A stretch of 64,000 nt of DNA, taken from NCBI GenBank assembly GCA_009760855.2, contig WPIO01000011.1, positions 2,045,001-2,109,000 of the forward strand. Reading direction: 5' to 3'. The notes under the pieces were generated by a model. The model had not been told where the DNA came from. It did no database searches and saw only the letters and a list, made by a program, of their open reading frames with translations. Shown here in pieces: positions 30,613 through 42,765 of the stretch. The stretch comes from Cristatella mucedo (Eukaryota; Bryozoa; Phylactolaemata; Cristatellidae). A program made the position numbers and the translations under genes. How positions within the stretch are numbered: the stretch's first letter is position 1; each line of letters starts with the position of its first letter.

Positions 30613-32977
30613 CCATTCGCGTACGAATCGCCTTCCTCCCCCTCGAAGGCTCTTGTTGACGTCGCAGTGGCGCCCCGACGGCTTAAGATGCATCGCAGTT
30701 CGACAGGTGCACATTCGCCGCCATATTCGCCGCCATATTGCGCACGCTCGTTCGTTCCGAGTCTGGCGTGCGACGGCGGCACCGACGGTTCGTCGTCGTC
30801 GTCGCCGCCGCCGCTCGCCTTTCGTCGTCATCGAAGCCTCTCGAGAGGAATCGCGGCATGGAATCATGGATCAGGAATGGGCCGCCGCAGCCATCTCATC
30901 TATTCATATATTCATATTCATATATATATATATATATATTTATTTATTCATTATTCATATATATATATATATATTTATTCATATCTATTCATTATATATT
31001 CATCCATCTCCATCTCATCTAAATCCTTCAAATTTCGGATTTCTAGAAGAAATTCCGGATTTCGGGCTCGGTGAGGGAGCGTGCGCTTTCGTGTCTTTCG
31101 TGTCCGGCTCCGCTTCCGCCTGTCGCTCGACGCCGAAGTGCCGAATTAGCGCTCGCTTTCGCCTCCGCTGCTTCCGCGCTCGGCTCGGCCGTCCGTAGCG
31201 CTCGCCACAGCACGATCTCCTCCGGGCCCCGCGAAGCGGATATATAGCGGATATATAGGATCCCTCATTATCGTGCGATATCGATCGCGAGCTCACTCAC
31301 CGGGGGGGGGGGGCCGGGGGCGGGGCGGCAGCGGCGGAGGCTTCGACGACGGCTGGCGCCGAGGCTTTCCCCGCTGTCGCGATGGGAGCTCGTTCGTTGC
31401 CGTGGCGATCGCCGCTGCCGCCAAGAAGGCCTCTTCGCCCCACACGCCCTAGCCGAGCGGTCGAGCTGCCGCCTGCCCGCCCCCGCCTCCCGCTCGATCG
31501 ATCCCCGCGATCGAGGCCGGCGTCTTTTACCGGACGGTCACGCTCTTCGGCTGTCGAGATGTCGGCAGCGGATGCGTGCGCTCGAGCGAGAGTCGGTCGC
31601 TCTCAAACCACGAGCACCTTCGCGGTCCGCACTCGGCGAGTCGCCGTCCCTCGTGGCTGCAGCAGCGGTGGCGCCGAGTAATCAGTGCTTAGTTCGCGGC
31701 TTCCCTCCCCTATCGGCGGCTCAGGCGGCCTGCGCCGCCGCCTCAGCAGCCGTAGCCGTAGCCCTCGGGTCGCTCGGAGGCGGTCGCGCGCGCCCCCGTC
31801 GTCTCCGGCGGCTGCCGGCCGTTGCGGTTGCCAAGGCAGCAGACGCTCGCCGCCACTTCCCGACGCCTCGGGCCAGGCTCTGCCGAGACCGCGGGGCTGA
31901 CGCGGCGGTTGACGCGTCCTCGCTACGCTGCATACCCTGCATATGCTGACACGGCCGCTACGCTGCCGCCAGCGACGGTCGTCGCCCCGCGGCCTGACCA
32001 AACATTGCGCTTCGCGCCACACGAGGAGAAGGCACCGAGAGAGGCCGCGCTTCCCAAAGCCGCCGCCGCCGCCGCAGCAGCCAGCTCGAGCACTCGGCGC
32101 TTTAAAATGTCGGGAGACAATTACGCCGGCGGTTAATGGAATAATCGGCTTTTGGAGTCGCGAGCTTTGCACCGGGGGCACAATCGCGCGGGCGGGCCGA
32201 GCGGCCGCCGGGCCAGCTAGCGTTTAACCGGCCGGGAACTCGGTTGGGCAGAGACGGCCAGCGGTCACCGCAAAGGCCAGAGCGGCCAGAGCGTCGCGGC
32301 CGATCGCGAGAGCGCGAGCCCGCGAAGCTCGAGCTCGGAGCCGTCAGCATCGCCTGGTGCAGCGCCGTGGCCGACGCGGAGCAGCTTCGAGCGGCGGCTC
32401 GGGCTGCAGCTGCGCGACGGACGCGCCCCAACGGCTACCGTTTCCGAAGGTCTCGGCTACCGCAAGTGTTTCAAGAGCGAGGCGAAGCCGAGCCTGCCCA
32501 TTAGATCTATTGCCCACTGGAGTGGCCCGCGGGCGCTGGCTGTAAGTTCGGTTAGGGTTCGCGACCGGGTAGCCGCTCCCTGCGGTGGCAGCGGCGGCCG
32601 GCGGCCAATCGAGAGCCGCGACGCAGGGCGGCGTCGATGGCCGATGGCCGCTTCCGACTGAGAAGAACTGGCTGAGAACCTCCGCTGACGCGCTGACGCC
32701 GGAGCTATCGCTATCTCGACGTCTCGACGTCGGAGACGCTGGGACGAGACGTCGCCGAGCCGAGCTCGTTGAACGTTCGTCTCTTCTTTTCTTTCCTGCT
32801 GCAAGCTCGTCTCGGATGCGGAGATACTGCCGAGCGCTCGTTTCGCTTTGGTCCGTTGAGTTTCAGCGGCTCGAGTTCAGTACCGTGTAGCACGCGGCCG
32901 ACATTCTTCTGTGCGAGGCGAGCGACGTCTCGGATTCGGCCCGCGGATGGACCGGGAGCTCTTCCGTCGTTAACACG

Positions 32978-33000
<23 letters not shown>
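30613..33000. other. CpG-rich block with an AT microsatellite, no recognised gene
   Basis: 30.9-31.0 kb has (AT)n-rich DNA. 31.05-33.0 kb is strongly GC- and CpG-rich with frames on both strands but no domain. It could be a regulatory CpG island of a gene outside the window; that is a guess. Confidence 0.4.
30919..31010. repeat. AT-rich microsatellite
   Basis: TATATATATATATTTATTTATTC-like units and ATTCATATAT repeats. Confidence 0.85.
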
Positions 33001-33964
<964 letters not shown>

Positions 33965-34061
33965 GTATTATTATTATTTATTATTATAGATATATAGATA
34001 GGTAGGTAGGTCGGTAGATAGATACATAGATAGATAGATAGATAGATAAAGCAAAGTAAAG
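33965..34061. repeat. (TAGA)n-rich microsatellite at the 3' end of a SINE2
   Basis: ATTATTATTTATTATT followed by AGATAGGTAGGT and GATAGATAGATAGATA units, directly abutting the end of the minus-strand SINE2. Confidence 0.88.
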
Positions 34062-34227
34062 GCTAGCTGATTTAACAACCTTATTTTCTATAACGGAAGA
34101 AGAGCCTTAATGGCTATCACGACTGCTTGCAGTGGGCAATAGGGATAGCCCACTGCAGGGCTCGAACCCACGATCTGGGTCGTGAGGAGCGAGCAACTTA
34201 CTCCAGGGCTACAACTCAGGCCTAAAC

Positions 34228-34230
<3 letters not shown>
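34062..34230 (-). mobile_element. SINE2 copy
   Basis: Minus strand: box-B-like GTGGGTTCGAGCCC, GCAGTGGGCTATCC, CTGCAAGCAGTCGTGATAGC, AAGGCTCTTCTTCCG, ending at AAATCAGCTAGCC. Head GCCCTGGAGTAAGTTGCTCG. Confidence 0.85.
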
Positions 34231-34570
<340 letters not shown>

Positions 34571-34571
<1 letters not shown>

Positions 34572-35232
34572 CCCAGTTCTAGGTAAATAGATAGACAGGT
34601 AGATAGAGAGGGCGAGAAAGAGAGGCTAGCGAGGAAAAGGAGCCATTCGCAGCCATCTTTGCAAAGGGCCAGAATCTGCGAAGTTCTTGGGGCAGTGCGA
34701 GCCAACGCAGAGATTCCCGCGGCAGCTGAGCAGCAGCCGTGCAGCACCGGCGGTAAGTAGAGGGCCAGAGCTGCTCTGCTCTGCAGTGGCTCTGGCCCTC
34801 GGCGGACAGACGCCTGGCAGATCGCTCTTCTCGAAGGCTAAGCGGGAGCTGGCCGCGCGATTAGCAAACTAACCTCGCCGCCTAATGGAAGTCAGTCCGG
34901 GCTTGGCGCGGTAACTAGCCACTCAGTAGACTAATGCTTTCAAGGAGAGCGGAGTGTCGAAACGATAAAACCTTCGCAGAAGCTCCTAGAATAGCTGCGC
35001 GCGGCTGAAATGACGAGTACCGGCAAAGCGTAACGAGAATGGGATGGCGCAGAAGAAGAAGAAGGCGAGGCGAGGCGAGGCGAGTAGCGTCCGAGCTCGT
35101 CAGAGCAGCCGAGATTATCTGCCCAGGCAGTGAGGCAGCCTATTAGACTGCCTCGCCGCACTTAGCTGCAGCAGCTGCTGGAACCATACATCGAACTTAT
35201 ACTAGATGCGCAAAGCCAGGCAGAAGAAGAGG
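34571..35232. other. No recognised gene; one 11-bp hairpin
   Basis: Perfect inverted repeat GAGGGCCAGAG (34760-34770) / CTCTGGCCCTC (34790-34800) with a 19-nt loop. Short AGGCG tandem near 35070. Confidence 0.45.
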
Positions 35233-35560
35233 GTAATAATAATATTAATAATAATAACACGCTTGACAAAGCGCCTGCACGGAACTCAATCTCTTTCTAG
35301 GCGTTTTGCATTTGCTGCAAAGGAAACACTATCGAATGGTGAGTGGTATCATGCTTGATAAACAACATGAACTACATGGTTAGGGGTGAAATGCACAGGG
35401 TCAGCATGCAAGTGTGGTTAGTGGCTGAATGCACAATGTCAGCACGCATAAGCACATAAAGGACGAATCACATGGACCCACTAAATGCTATCATAAATGG
35501 ATGCGTTTTTAATTTCTTTTTAAATGTGATCAAGTCAGGGGAAATCGTGACGAAAGCATG
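35233..35560 (-). mobile_element. LINE-B 3' end fragment
   Basis: AATAATATTAATAATAATAA then CTTGACAAAGCGCCTGCACG and the LINE-B 3'UTR motifs (CATGCTTGATAAACAACATG). Stops just inside the RT C-terminus. Confidence 0.85.
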
Positions 35561-36019
35561 TGCTAGATCGCCGTGTCGCAGACGAGGAATCGAGCGCACA
35601 CCGAATACGTAACTTTTTAAATACGTAGCTGAATCGCTGCGTGCGGATCTGTTGGCGCATGGTGCTGCACAGCATCTCCTTCTCAAAAGAAAATTGGCGT
35701 AGCTCTAAAAAAGCGAAGTCAAGAAGTGTCTTCGCGGCCCGATCTCGGAGCCGAGCATTTCGAGTCGCGCAAGCTCGGCCGTTTTGGGATCGCCGAGTGA
35801 TTCCACGCCCGACGCTCCATCCCCAAAATGGCGACGCTGTGCCGAGCACTTGGGATTTCGCCATTCCCTTCGCCGCGTAAGCTTGTCGCTTCGTCTCTAA
35901 TCGCTAGTGGCTGCTATAACTGTAAGCTTGCGACCGAGCTCTGGGTGCTATTCTGCCTCGATAGAATGCAAGAAGACCGCACAGTATTGCCTATCTGTGT
36001 GGCAAAAGAGTGCAAACGA
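35561..36019. other. No recognised feature
   Basis: Mixed DNA between two repeats. Confidence 0.35.
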
Positions 36020-36098
36020 GGTACGGCCGTGATGGCCAACTAGGTCAGGCGGTTGCTTTTCACGACCTCGGTCCCGAGGTCGTGGGTTCGAATGTATG
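36020..36098 (+). mobile_element. tRNA-like SINE head (family unclear)
   Basis: GTGATGGCCAACTAGGTCAG and AGGTCGTGGGTTCGAATG look like tRNA box A and box B. It runs straight into ATGT repeats without either SINE tail. Confidence 0.6.
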
Positions 36099-36136
36099 TA
36101 TTTATGTATGTATGTATGTATGTATGTATGTATGTA
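36092..36136. repeat. (ATGT)n at the 3' end of LINE-A
   Basis: GTATGTATGTATGTATG tract exactly adjoining the LINE-A terminus on the minus strand. Confidence 0.9.
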
Positions 36137-37042
36137 TCTCCGTCAGTAACTCCACAAAGTCAAAATGACCGTGTGGGTGTTACGCAGGAGAGTTTTGTAT
36201 AGCGCACTCACAGCCTAAGCGGCTTTCGGTACGCATTCGGTAGCCAACAGACTTCGTCTCACGCAACAAAGAGAAAGTGGGAAGCATAGCAGAGTTAGGA
36301 GAGCAGTTGAGGTAGTGAGTAGCATAGAAGTAGCAGTTCAGGACCGCTGAAAAAGATGTGCCATAGTCGGCAGTTGGAGAGTAGTTGTCGTTGCGTAAGA
36401 ATTGTGGAAGCGAGTTCCACAGTCTAGGACCTGCAGAGCTAAAGCTTCTGTCGCCAACTGTCTTTAAGCGGAAGAATTGGACAGCTAATTTATTGTCAAC
36501 AGAGGACCTGAGGGCGCGAACAGGCTGAAACTGATGCAGCAGTTCAGCTAGGTATGAAGGAGCCAAGCCGTGGCGGGCCTTGTGGGTCAGCGTAAGAACT
36601 TTGCTCTGTATCCTTTGCTCAACCGGCAACCATCCTAGCTCTTCCAGCAAAGGTGACACGTGCTCAAATCGCTGGGACTTGAAGACCAGCCTTACAGCCA
36701 TATTCATTGTCCGCTGTAGTGGCATTATAGCTTTCTTCGGTAGCCCAGCCAAAAGGGAATCACAATAATCAAGCCGAGACAGAACTAAAGAGCTAGTTAA
36801 ATTTTTTACAAGCCCCTGTGGGAGACAGCTTCTAATCTTGGATAGGGATCGGATGTGATGGCTAGATGTAGAGGCAGTCTTCTGAATGAACCTTTTGAAA
36901 TTGAGGCAGCTGTCGAACACGACACCTAGATTACGAGCACGTGGTGAAGGTCGCACAATAGCATCACCTATTAGAGCAGCAAAGCCTTTTAATCCAGCCA
37001 CACGCTTAGGGTGTCCTATGAGAAGCAGTTAGGTTTTCCTTC
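36137..37042 (-). mobile_element. LINE-A 3' part with intact 273-codon reverse transcriptase C-terminal frame
   Basis: The minus-strand frame 36180-37001 is open and covers the late palm and thumb of an L2/CR1-type reverse transcriptase: RNLGVVFDSCLNF, LVLSRLDYCDSLLAGLPKKA, LGWLPVEQRIQSKVL, APSYLAELL and FSSAGPRLWNSLP. In this clade the frame encodes a targeted retrotransposition enzyme. Only the end is present here; palm motifs A and YADD are missing. The 3' end is GGAGTTACTGACGGAGATAC followed by the ACAT repeat. It is the least decayed LINE-A piece in the window. Confidence 0.9.
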
Positions 37043-37150
37043 GGTGGGCGATCCTTTAACCGCAGCTGCAAGCGGTGGTGATAGCCGTAAAGGCTCTCCG
37101 GTCGCTTTGTAAAAGAGGGTGTTGAATCAGCTAGTATTATTTTTTTACAG
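37043..37150 (+). mobile_element. SINE2 tail fragment
   Basis: GTGGGCGATCC, GCTGCAAGCGGTGGTGATAG, TAAAGGCTCTCC, GTTGAATCAGCTAG and a T-rich end. The tRNA-like head is missing. Confidence 0.75.
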
Positions 37151-37619
37151 CTCAAGCATTCGCAGTAGGCCTGTCTAGACGTCAGCGTTTGTAGCCGCCA
37201 TGTGCCTTCAACATCTAAGCAGCTAACCCGTCTAGCCAGCGCCCGCCTACCCCCTCCCCAGAGCTGCCTCGGGCGACATTCCCAATTGGCCCTCCGTGTT
37301 CACTCATAACTGATCGTGAGGTGAGGCACTTCCCCGTGCATAGATAGGCGCAATCGAGATTAAACTACGGAAGGCTCCTGGCCTTGACCTTACCAGGGCA
37401 ACCGATCGTAAAAGGGCTGAAGGGACGTGCCAGACTGAAGAGCCTCCCGACAGCCACCGTCCCCAGAGCTCCGAATACTATCTCGCCATTCTTTAATCTG
37501 GTTTATGCAGTGTGCCAGCGTTTCACTAACCCCTCCCAAAAATTAAGGCCGTTTTTGCCGGGTTAATAAGGAAAACTAACAGGCCGGATTCAGGTAGGTC
37601 GTCAACGTTCAACTTCGCC
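37151..37619. other. Mostly unassigned; possible RT linker fragment
   Basis: 37340-37400 on + reads KLRKAPGLDLT, reminiscent of the KAPG.D start of many LINE reverse transcriptases. Too short to assign. Confidence 0.3.
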
Positions 37620-38000
37620 TTCTCACCGTGGATTAAAACTACTTAAGAGTTGTAGGCTATCACTTATATGCAGATGACACTGAGTTGTACCTTTTTTTTA
37701 TCCCTCCCAGCCCCCCCAGCACGTCGAATTCTCTGCATACCCTTACTGCATGTATTGCTGACATCCGCACGTCGATGGCAGCAAACTTTTTTTAAATTTA
37801 TGACGATAAAACTAACTTACTAGTTATGGAAAAACCAAGTGTGACTCAGAAACTGGAAAGGATTTCGCTTAAAGTCGGTCCATTAGCATATTTCCTGATG
37901 TATCTGCACGCAATCTGAGTGTCCTCTTCCAAAGTAACCTTTCGCTAGATGACCACATCAGCTACACAGTCAAATCTGCTATAGGGTCTGGGCTAAGTTC
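37620..38000 (+). mobile_element. LINE-B reverse transcriptase fragment with YADD box
   Basis: + strand reads GYHLYADDTELYLFF (catalytic YADD at 37667-37678), then KTNLLVMEKPSVTQKLE. The LINE-B copy at 54.7 kb has the closely related KTN..FMVKPSVTQKLD. Broken by frameshifts and stops. Opposite in strand to its neighbours. Confidence 0.78.
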
Positions 38001-38849
38001 GCCTCTAGTGTAGACCAAAGAGGTGATGCTATGGGGTCTACAGGAGGTGAGCTCTTTTTACTCGACTATATTAAGTAGCCACATCGCATGCAGAAACTTA
38101 AGAAAATCTCGCAATGTAGGTCACAATCTGTGATTCAACAATTGCTTTAGTCGGACGGGACTTTATAGAGGCACGAATGTGGAGAATTTTTTCAGTGACA
38201 CAGGCTGAAAACATTTCGTCCGAGTCGTTTATATCGGGGGAGTGTGACCTCTCAGAATTCGTCAGCAAATTGCATACCGTCTTACAAATCTGTTTTGAGT
38301 CTGACTGACAGGATTCAGTTTACGCGAGAAAAAGCCCCGGCTTTTATAAGCTTCCGGGTATAGACTTGGAGGAGGTCTTTGAAGTTTGATCAATCTTCAT
38401 CAGACCCAGATTTCCTAAAGCGGCATTCAAGCCTGCGCTTAACTAGGTGCAACTTTGGAAGTTTTTAAAGACTCTGGGTGAAGATTAAGAAGGCACGACA
38501 CTGAAAGATTTCAAAAATTTCTCCGGGTTAATACTTTTCAAGTTGCATCGCTGAAAAACTTGACGTTACCCTGCACGTACAACGGGACAGGAACATTAAA
38601 CGAGACAGAGCAACGATCCGAGATGGTCAGTGGGTAAACAACAATGTCAGTGGGTCAGGCATTCTTAGGGATAACGAGATCCAGGATATGGTGACCGACA
38701 TGGGTGGCACGACTAACGTGTTGGACCAAACCGAAGTTCTCCAGACACTCAAGAAATGAGCGGACCTGATTGTTACCAGGGTTGTCAACATAACTTGTAA
38801 CGTCTCCTGCAATATTTAACGGCTGTCACGCGCAAAAATTTTACCTGAC

Positions 38850-39255
38850 TAGACAAAATTTAAAAAAAGCTTACAACGCACCTGTTTATTACAGCATTTG
38901 GTAGTTCTTTATAATGTTAATAATAATAATAATGCACTTGATAAAGCGCCCTCAGAGAACTCAATCTCTTTCTAGACGCCTTACATTTGCTGCAAAGGGA
39001 AATGCAATTGAATGGTGAGTAATATCATGCTTGATAAACAACATGAATAACATGGTTAGGGGTGACATGCACAGGGTCAGCATGCAAATGTGGTTAGTGG
39101 CAGCACATAATTTGACCGTCGTGTGCATGTCTCGGCTTACACAATGCCTGCTTCTTTGCTGATGTTACCGCCAATCGATTGGTAATGTTTTCTGTAGTGC
39201 CTAAAAAGAGATTCAGTTCTCGGAGGGCACTAAATGCGTGTATTATTATTAATAT
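38850..39255. mobile_element. LINE-B tail pieces inserted in the LINE-A endonuclease
   Basis: A + fragment at 38850-38900, a minus LINE-B 3' end at 38915-39105 (TTAATAATAATAATAATG, AAGCGCCCTCAGAGAACTCA) and a + tail at 39180-39250 (AAAGAGATTCAGTTCTCGG, TATTATTATTAATATT). Confidence 0.75.
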
Positions 39256-39591
39256 TATAATTTTGGGGAGGAACTCCGAAAGCTCTTCCATGAACAAGGC
39301 TAGACATTCAGACGGAGGTCAGTAGATCACACCAGTGAGATGTATGGTCTATGACGAAGACGTGATTGCATCACATACAAACGGTGGCTCATGAGAAAAA
39401 CCGCATTTCTTATAGCCAAACGATTTATGAACAACAATAGCAACGCCGCCACCCACCTTGTCAGACTGAGTGAACTAAAAGAATGAGAGCCCGTTTGGAG
39501 TGGTCTCAGATACATAGCTATCAAAGCAGGGCGTCATCCACGTCTCGGTCAGCATTAATGCATTTAGCTTCTCCTGGACGGATAAATTATA

Positions 39592-40138
39592 ATAATAATA
39601 ATAATAATAAACTTGATAAAGCACCCTCAGAGAACTTAATCTCTCTCTAGGCGCTTTACATTTGCTGCAAAGTGAAATGCAATTGAATGGTAAGTAAAAT
39701 CATGCTTGAAAAACAAACGAAACGAATAATATGGTTAGGGGTGACATGCACAGGGTCAGCATGCGAATGTGGTTAGTGGCAGCATGCACAGTGTCAGCAC
39801 GCATAAGCACATCAAGGACGAATCACAGGGACCCGCTAAATGCTGTCCTAAATAGGTGTGTTTTTAGGTTCCTTTTAAATGTGGTCAGGTCAGGGGATGT
39901 TCTGACGCAGGTCGAGAGGGAGTTCCAGGCTGTGGGAGTATACAAACTAAATGCACGGTCTCCAAAGGATTTAAGGTTTGTACGAGGTATTTGTAGACTG
40001 TTGGATTCCGAGAAGCGGGTGGTACGATGCTTGGCCTGATGGGGTAGTATATCTGACAGATAGGCTGGAGCCATAGAATGAAGGGACCTAAAAGTGAGCG
40101 ACAAAACCTTGAAGTCAATCCGTTGCTTGACTGGTAGC
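39592..40138 (-). mobile_element. LINE-B 3' end nested in LINE-A
   Basis: (ATA)n, AAAGCACCCTCAGAGAACTT, 3'UTR, then RT C-terminal frame (39823-40104, minus) with FGDRAFSLYTPTAWNSLS. It splits the host between LNARSLETKE and KLNALMLTETW. It is close to the copy at 29893-30612 but lacks its 3'UTR duplication. Confidence 0.88.
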
Positions 40139-40579
40139 TAACTCCTTGGTTTCTAGTGAGCGGGCATTTAACAGGCGGAGTTTAAGAGGCTGTTCAATAA
40201 CTGCGAAATGCCGATTAAGTGGCTTGCATCCTAGGTGACGTATAGCTGGCCCGGCAGAGGCTGGACCTACAAATTTAAATGGAGCCTTAGTAAAGGACGA
40301 CCGTCAACTTCGTGCAACATACTGAGGCACGGAGTGTGAGCAACTACCACAACGAGTGCAAAACAGCACTTTAAGCTTACGGATCGGAGGTTTGATAACT
40401 GAGCTGTTGATAGAGCGAACACAGGATGCAGGGAGGCTCTTACTGACCAGCCGATGACGGCCCACCGGTAGGTATTGACTAAAGGCGACATCGCACCTTA
40501 TGATAGGCAGGTCTTGTGAGTAGTCCAGGTTGTGAGTAGCACATCCGAGGACAGCTCAAGAACAGTCACATCGAAGGTA

Positions 40580-40652
40580 CAGCGGAGGAATACCAGAAGG
40601 TATCAGCGGAGGAATATTGGAAGGTATCAGCGGAGGAATACCAGAAGGCATC
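40580..40652. repeat. 24-bp tandem repeat, three copies
   Basis: Units starting at 40581, 40605 and 40629 contain AGCGGAGGAATACCAGAAGG with few differences. Confidence 0.9.
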
Positions 40653-40789
40653 GCGAATAAATCAGGTAAAGGTTCACACCTCGCCGCCCGAGTCGCCCGA
40701 GGCCGCTCGCTAATCTAATAATGTATCGCTTTATGACATTGCGAATGTTACTCGCATTCATTACGTCACGATTTCATTACTTCACCTAT

Positions 40790-40868
40790 AAAGTTCACAG
40801 ATAGAGATTCATTACTCCAAGGGTGCTATGCAAATTTATTATTATTTTTGTTATTATTATTATTCTCT
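40790..40868 (+). mobile_element. SINE1/LINE-B tail fragment
   Basis: CAGATAGAGATTCATTACTC, AGGGTGCTATGCAAATTTAT, then TTATTATTATTATT. Confidence 0.6.
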
Positions 40869-41187
40869 TTGTCACCGACTACCGCTTCAGCATCGAGCTG
40901 GGGCTTCAATGCGTCTTCTGAACCCTTGGGTTTTCAGACATTCAGGTACTCGTTTCTTCACATGGCAGGAGGCAGTCGCTTCGTTTGCCTCAGCTCTATC
41001 TCAAAGCAGAGGTCTGAAACGATCTTAAACTAACACACGATTAGTGCACGAAGAAACACAAGGAGTAACAAGAAGGGCCCACCCTCCGAGAGCCGCTGGG
41101 CGAGCGATCGTGACTGTGACTTAGACTAATCAGGTTCGTCCCTATCATCGCCTCGGCAATCCAGTCTTTTCAGCCTTAAAGGTAAAG

Positions 41188-41425
41188 GAAGCTAGCTGAT
41201 TCAACGACCTCATTCGTGTAGCGGCAGAAGAGCCTTAACGGCTACTACCACCGGTTGCAGCGGGCAATAAACAATCGCACACACACACACAAACACACAC
41301 GCACGCACGCACACACACACGCACACACGCACGCACGCACGCACGCACGCAGACACACACTGCAAGACTCGTACTCATGACCATGCTCATGAAGAGCGAG
41401 CACCTGTGGGCTCAGATCTTGCATT
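41188..41425 (-). mobile_element. SINE2 copy with internal CA expansion
   Basis: Minus strand: GAGCCCACAGGTGCTCGC head, body ..GGTAGTAGCCGTTAAGGCTC.. and AATCAGCTAGC. A (CA)n/(GCAC)n array at 41276-41360 expands the middle of the element. Confidence 0.78.
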
Positions 41426-42689
41426 CAGATACACAGTCTGAAGGGTAAGCTAGGTGACATCCAGCAGTGAAATCTCTTTAGTGAACGAACACACACGGGA
41501 TGAATTTCAAAATGCGGTAAACAACAAAGTTACTCGTGAATCGGAGCAGAAAGTCTGAGCGATTTCTGTTTGTGACTTGCCGATTCAGTAATCATTGCAT
41601 GGTCACAACCACTGGTAGACTTACATCTTCTCGAAGATCACGGCATTGCAAATATAGGCTTCAAATATCATAGGAATAATCTAAGAGGTAGCCGAATAAG
41701 TAACACAACCATCGAAAGCAAGAGGTTTTAAAAGTCCTTAAAAAGAAGAAGAGGAATCGTCGAAAGTCAGTGTGATAGATCAGATAGTCAGAGCGAGAAA
41801 AGTCACAAAGTCAGATAGTCAAAGTAAGAAAAGTCAGAGTGATCGACTGGCAGATCTTTTCGTCATCATTAAGCATCGGCATACGACGCATAGCCATATC
41901 AGAGCGTTCACGTCATAGAAACAGGGGGAATCCACATCGGGAACGTAGCGTGCGTTAGCAGCAGTCGTCGCACGAGGCAATCGTAGAACCGACACTACTA
42001 CTAATCTTTGCAATAGTAATTATTAACAAAAATTAATTGTAATAATATAATATAATTATATAATACATAATATAATAAACTATATATATATAATATATAT
42101 AATGTAATACAATTTAATAATAATTAATAATAGAAATTATTATAAGCAAAGCAGCTCGACAAGCATCGGAGCAGTCGTTCATTACATCGGCGGCTCTTGC
42201 AGAAGGAGTCTCAAAGCCAGCTCTACGGACACGGGCTCCGCAGTGGCTACGACGGCCACGGAAACAACGAACACGGCATTTCTCACAACTTTCCTCAAGG
42301 CTGGCTGAAGTACCGGGCAGCTTACCGGCAGCATCAGCTAGGTCCACGCTCTGGCGCGAAATCATAAACTCAGTACCAGTACTCAGTACCGTTTCCGTAT
42401 ACGACGTTCGCAGAAACTTCAATTTGCGGAAGAATTCGCAACAAACAGTGAACGAGAATCAGCGCGCTCTATGTCGGGAGGCGTGAACTCTGGCTGCCTA
42501 GTCCAGAGTTTTCCGATTTCCTCGCGCGAAGCATTAACATGGCCAGTACCTGCGCTAGAACGGTCGCCTTATTGCCCTAGAAATCTTCTTTTATTATTTT
42601 ATCAGGATTAGGATTGATAGGATTAGCAGTAAAGAAGTTCAGTCTTGCATCTGTTATTAGCCATCGCGTAAAGCTCTGTAAAGCCATCA
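41426..42689. other. AT-rich DNA, no recognised gene
   Basis: GTCAGAGTGA-like short repeats near 41765-41845, very AT-rich at 41990-42140. Nothing else seen. Confidence 0.35.
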
Positions 42690-42765
42690 TGTAAAGCGCA
42701 TAGAAAGAGATTCAGTTCTCTGAGGGAACTTTATCGAGTGCATTATTACTATTATTATTATCGAA
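42690..42765 (+). mobile_element. LINE-B tail fragment
   Basis: GTAAAGCGCATAGAAAGAGA, TTCAGTTCTCTGAGGG, TTTATCGAGTGCATTATTAC. Confidence 0.8.

Larger units (their letters stand above)
38001..40500 (-). mobile_element. LINE-A ORF2 5' part: endonuclease and linker, multiply interrupted
   Basis: Read from 40500 down on the minus strand: LKLRLLNARSLETKE (start of an APE-type endonuclease, near 40142-40185), interruption 39592-40138, then LNALMLTETWM, VGGGVAIVVHKS, GVIY.PPSECLALFMEEL, interruption about 38850-39255, then SYVDNPGNNQVRSFLECLEN and HVGHHILDLVI (38670-38800). The remainder to 38001 matches 62101-62500, where LINE-A RT follows. Many stops: a dead copy. Probably the 5' part of the same element as 36137-37042. 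Confidence 0.75.

Noticed and set aside
36020-36098. A functional tRNA gene
   Set aside because: Box A and B are recognisable but there is no paired acceptor stem, and similar heads recur in SINEs.
37620-40500. LINE 5' inversion by twin priming
   Set aside because: The opposite-strand RT piece matches LINE-B while the flanking pieces match LINE-A, and the order of segments is not that of a twin-primed insertion.
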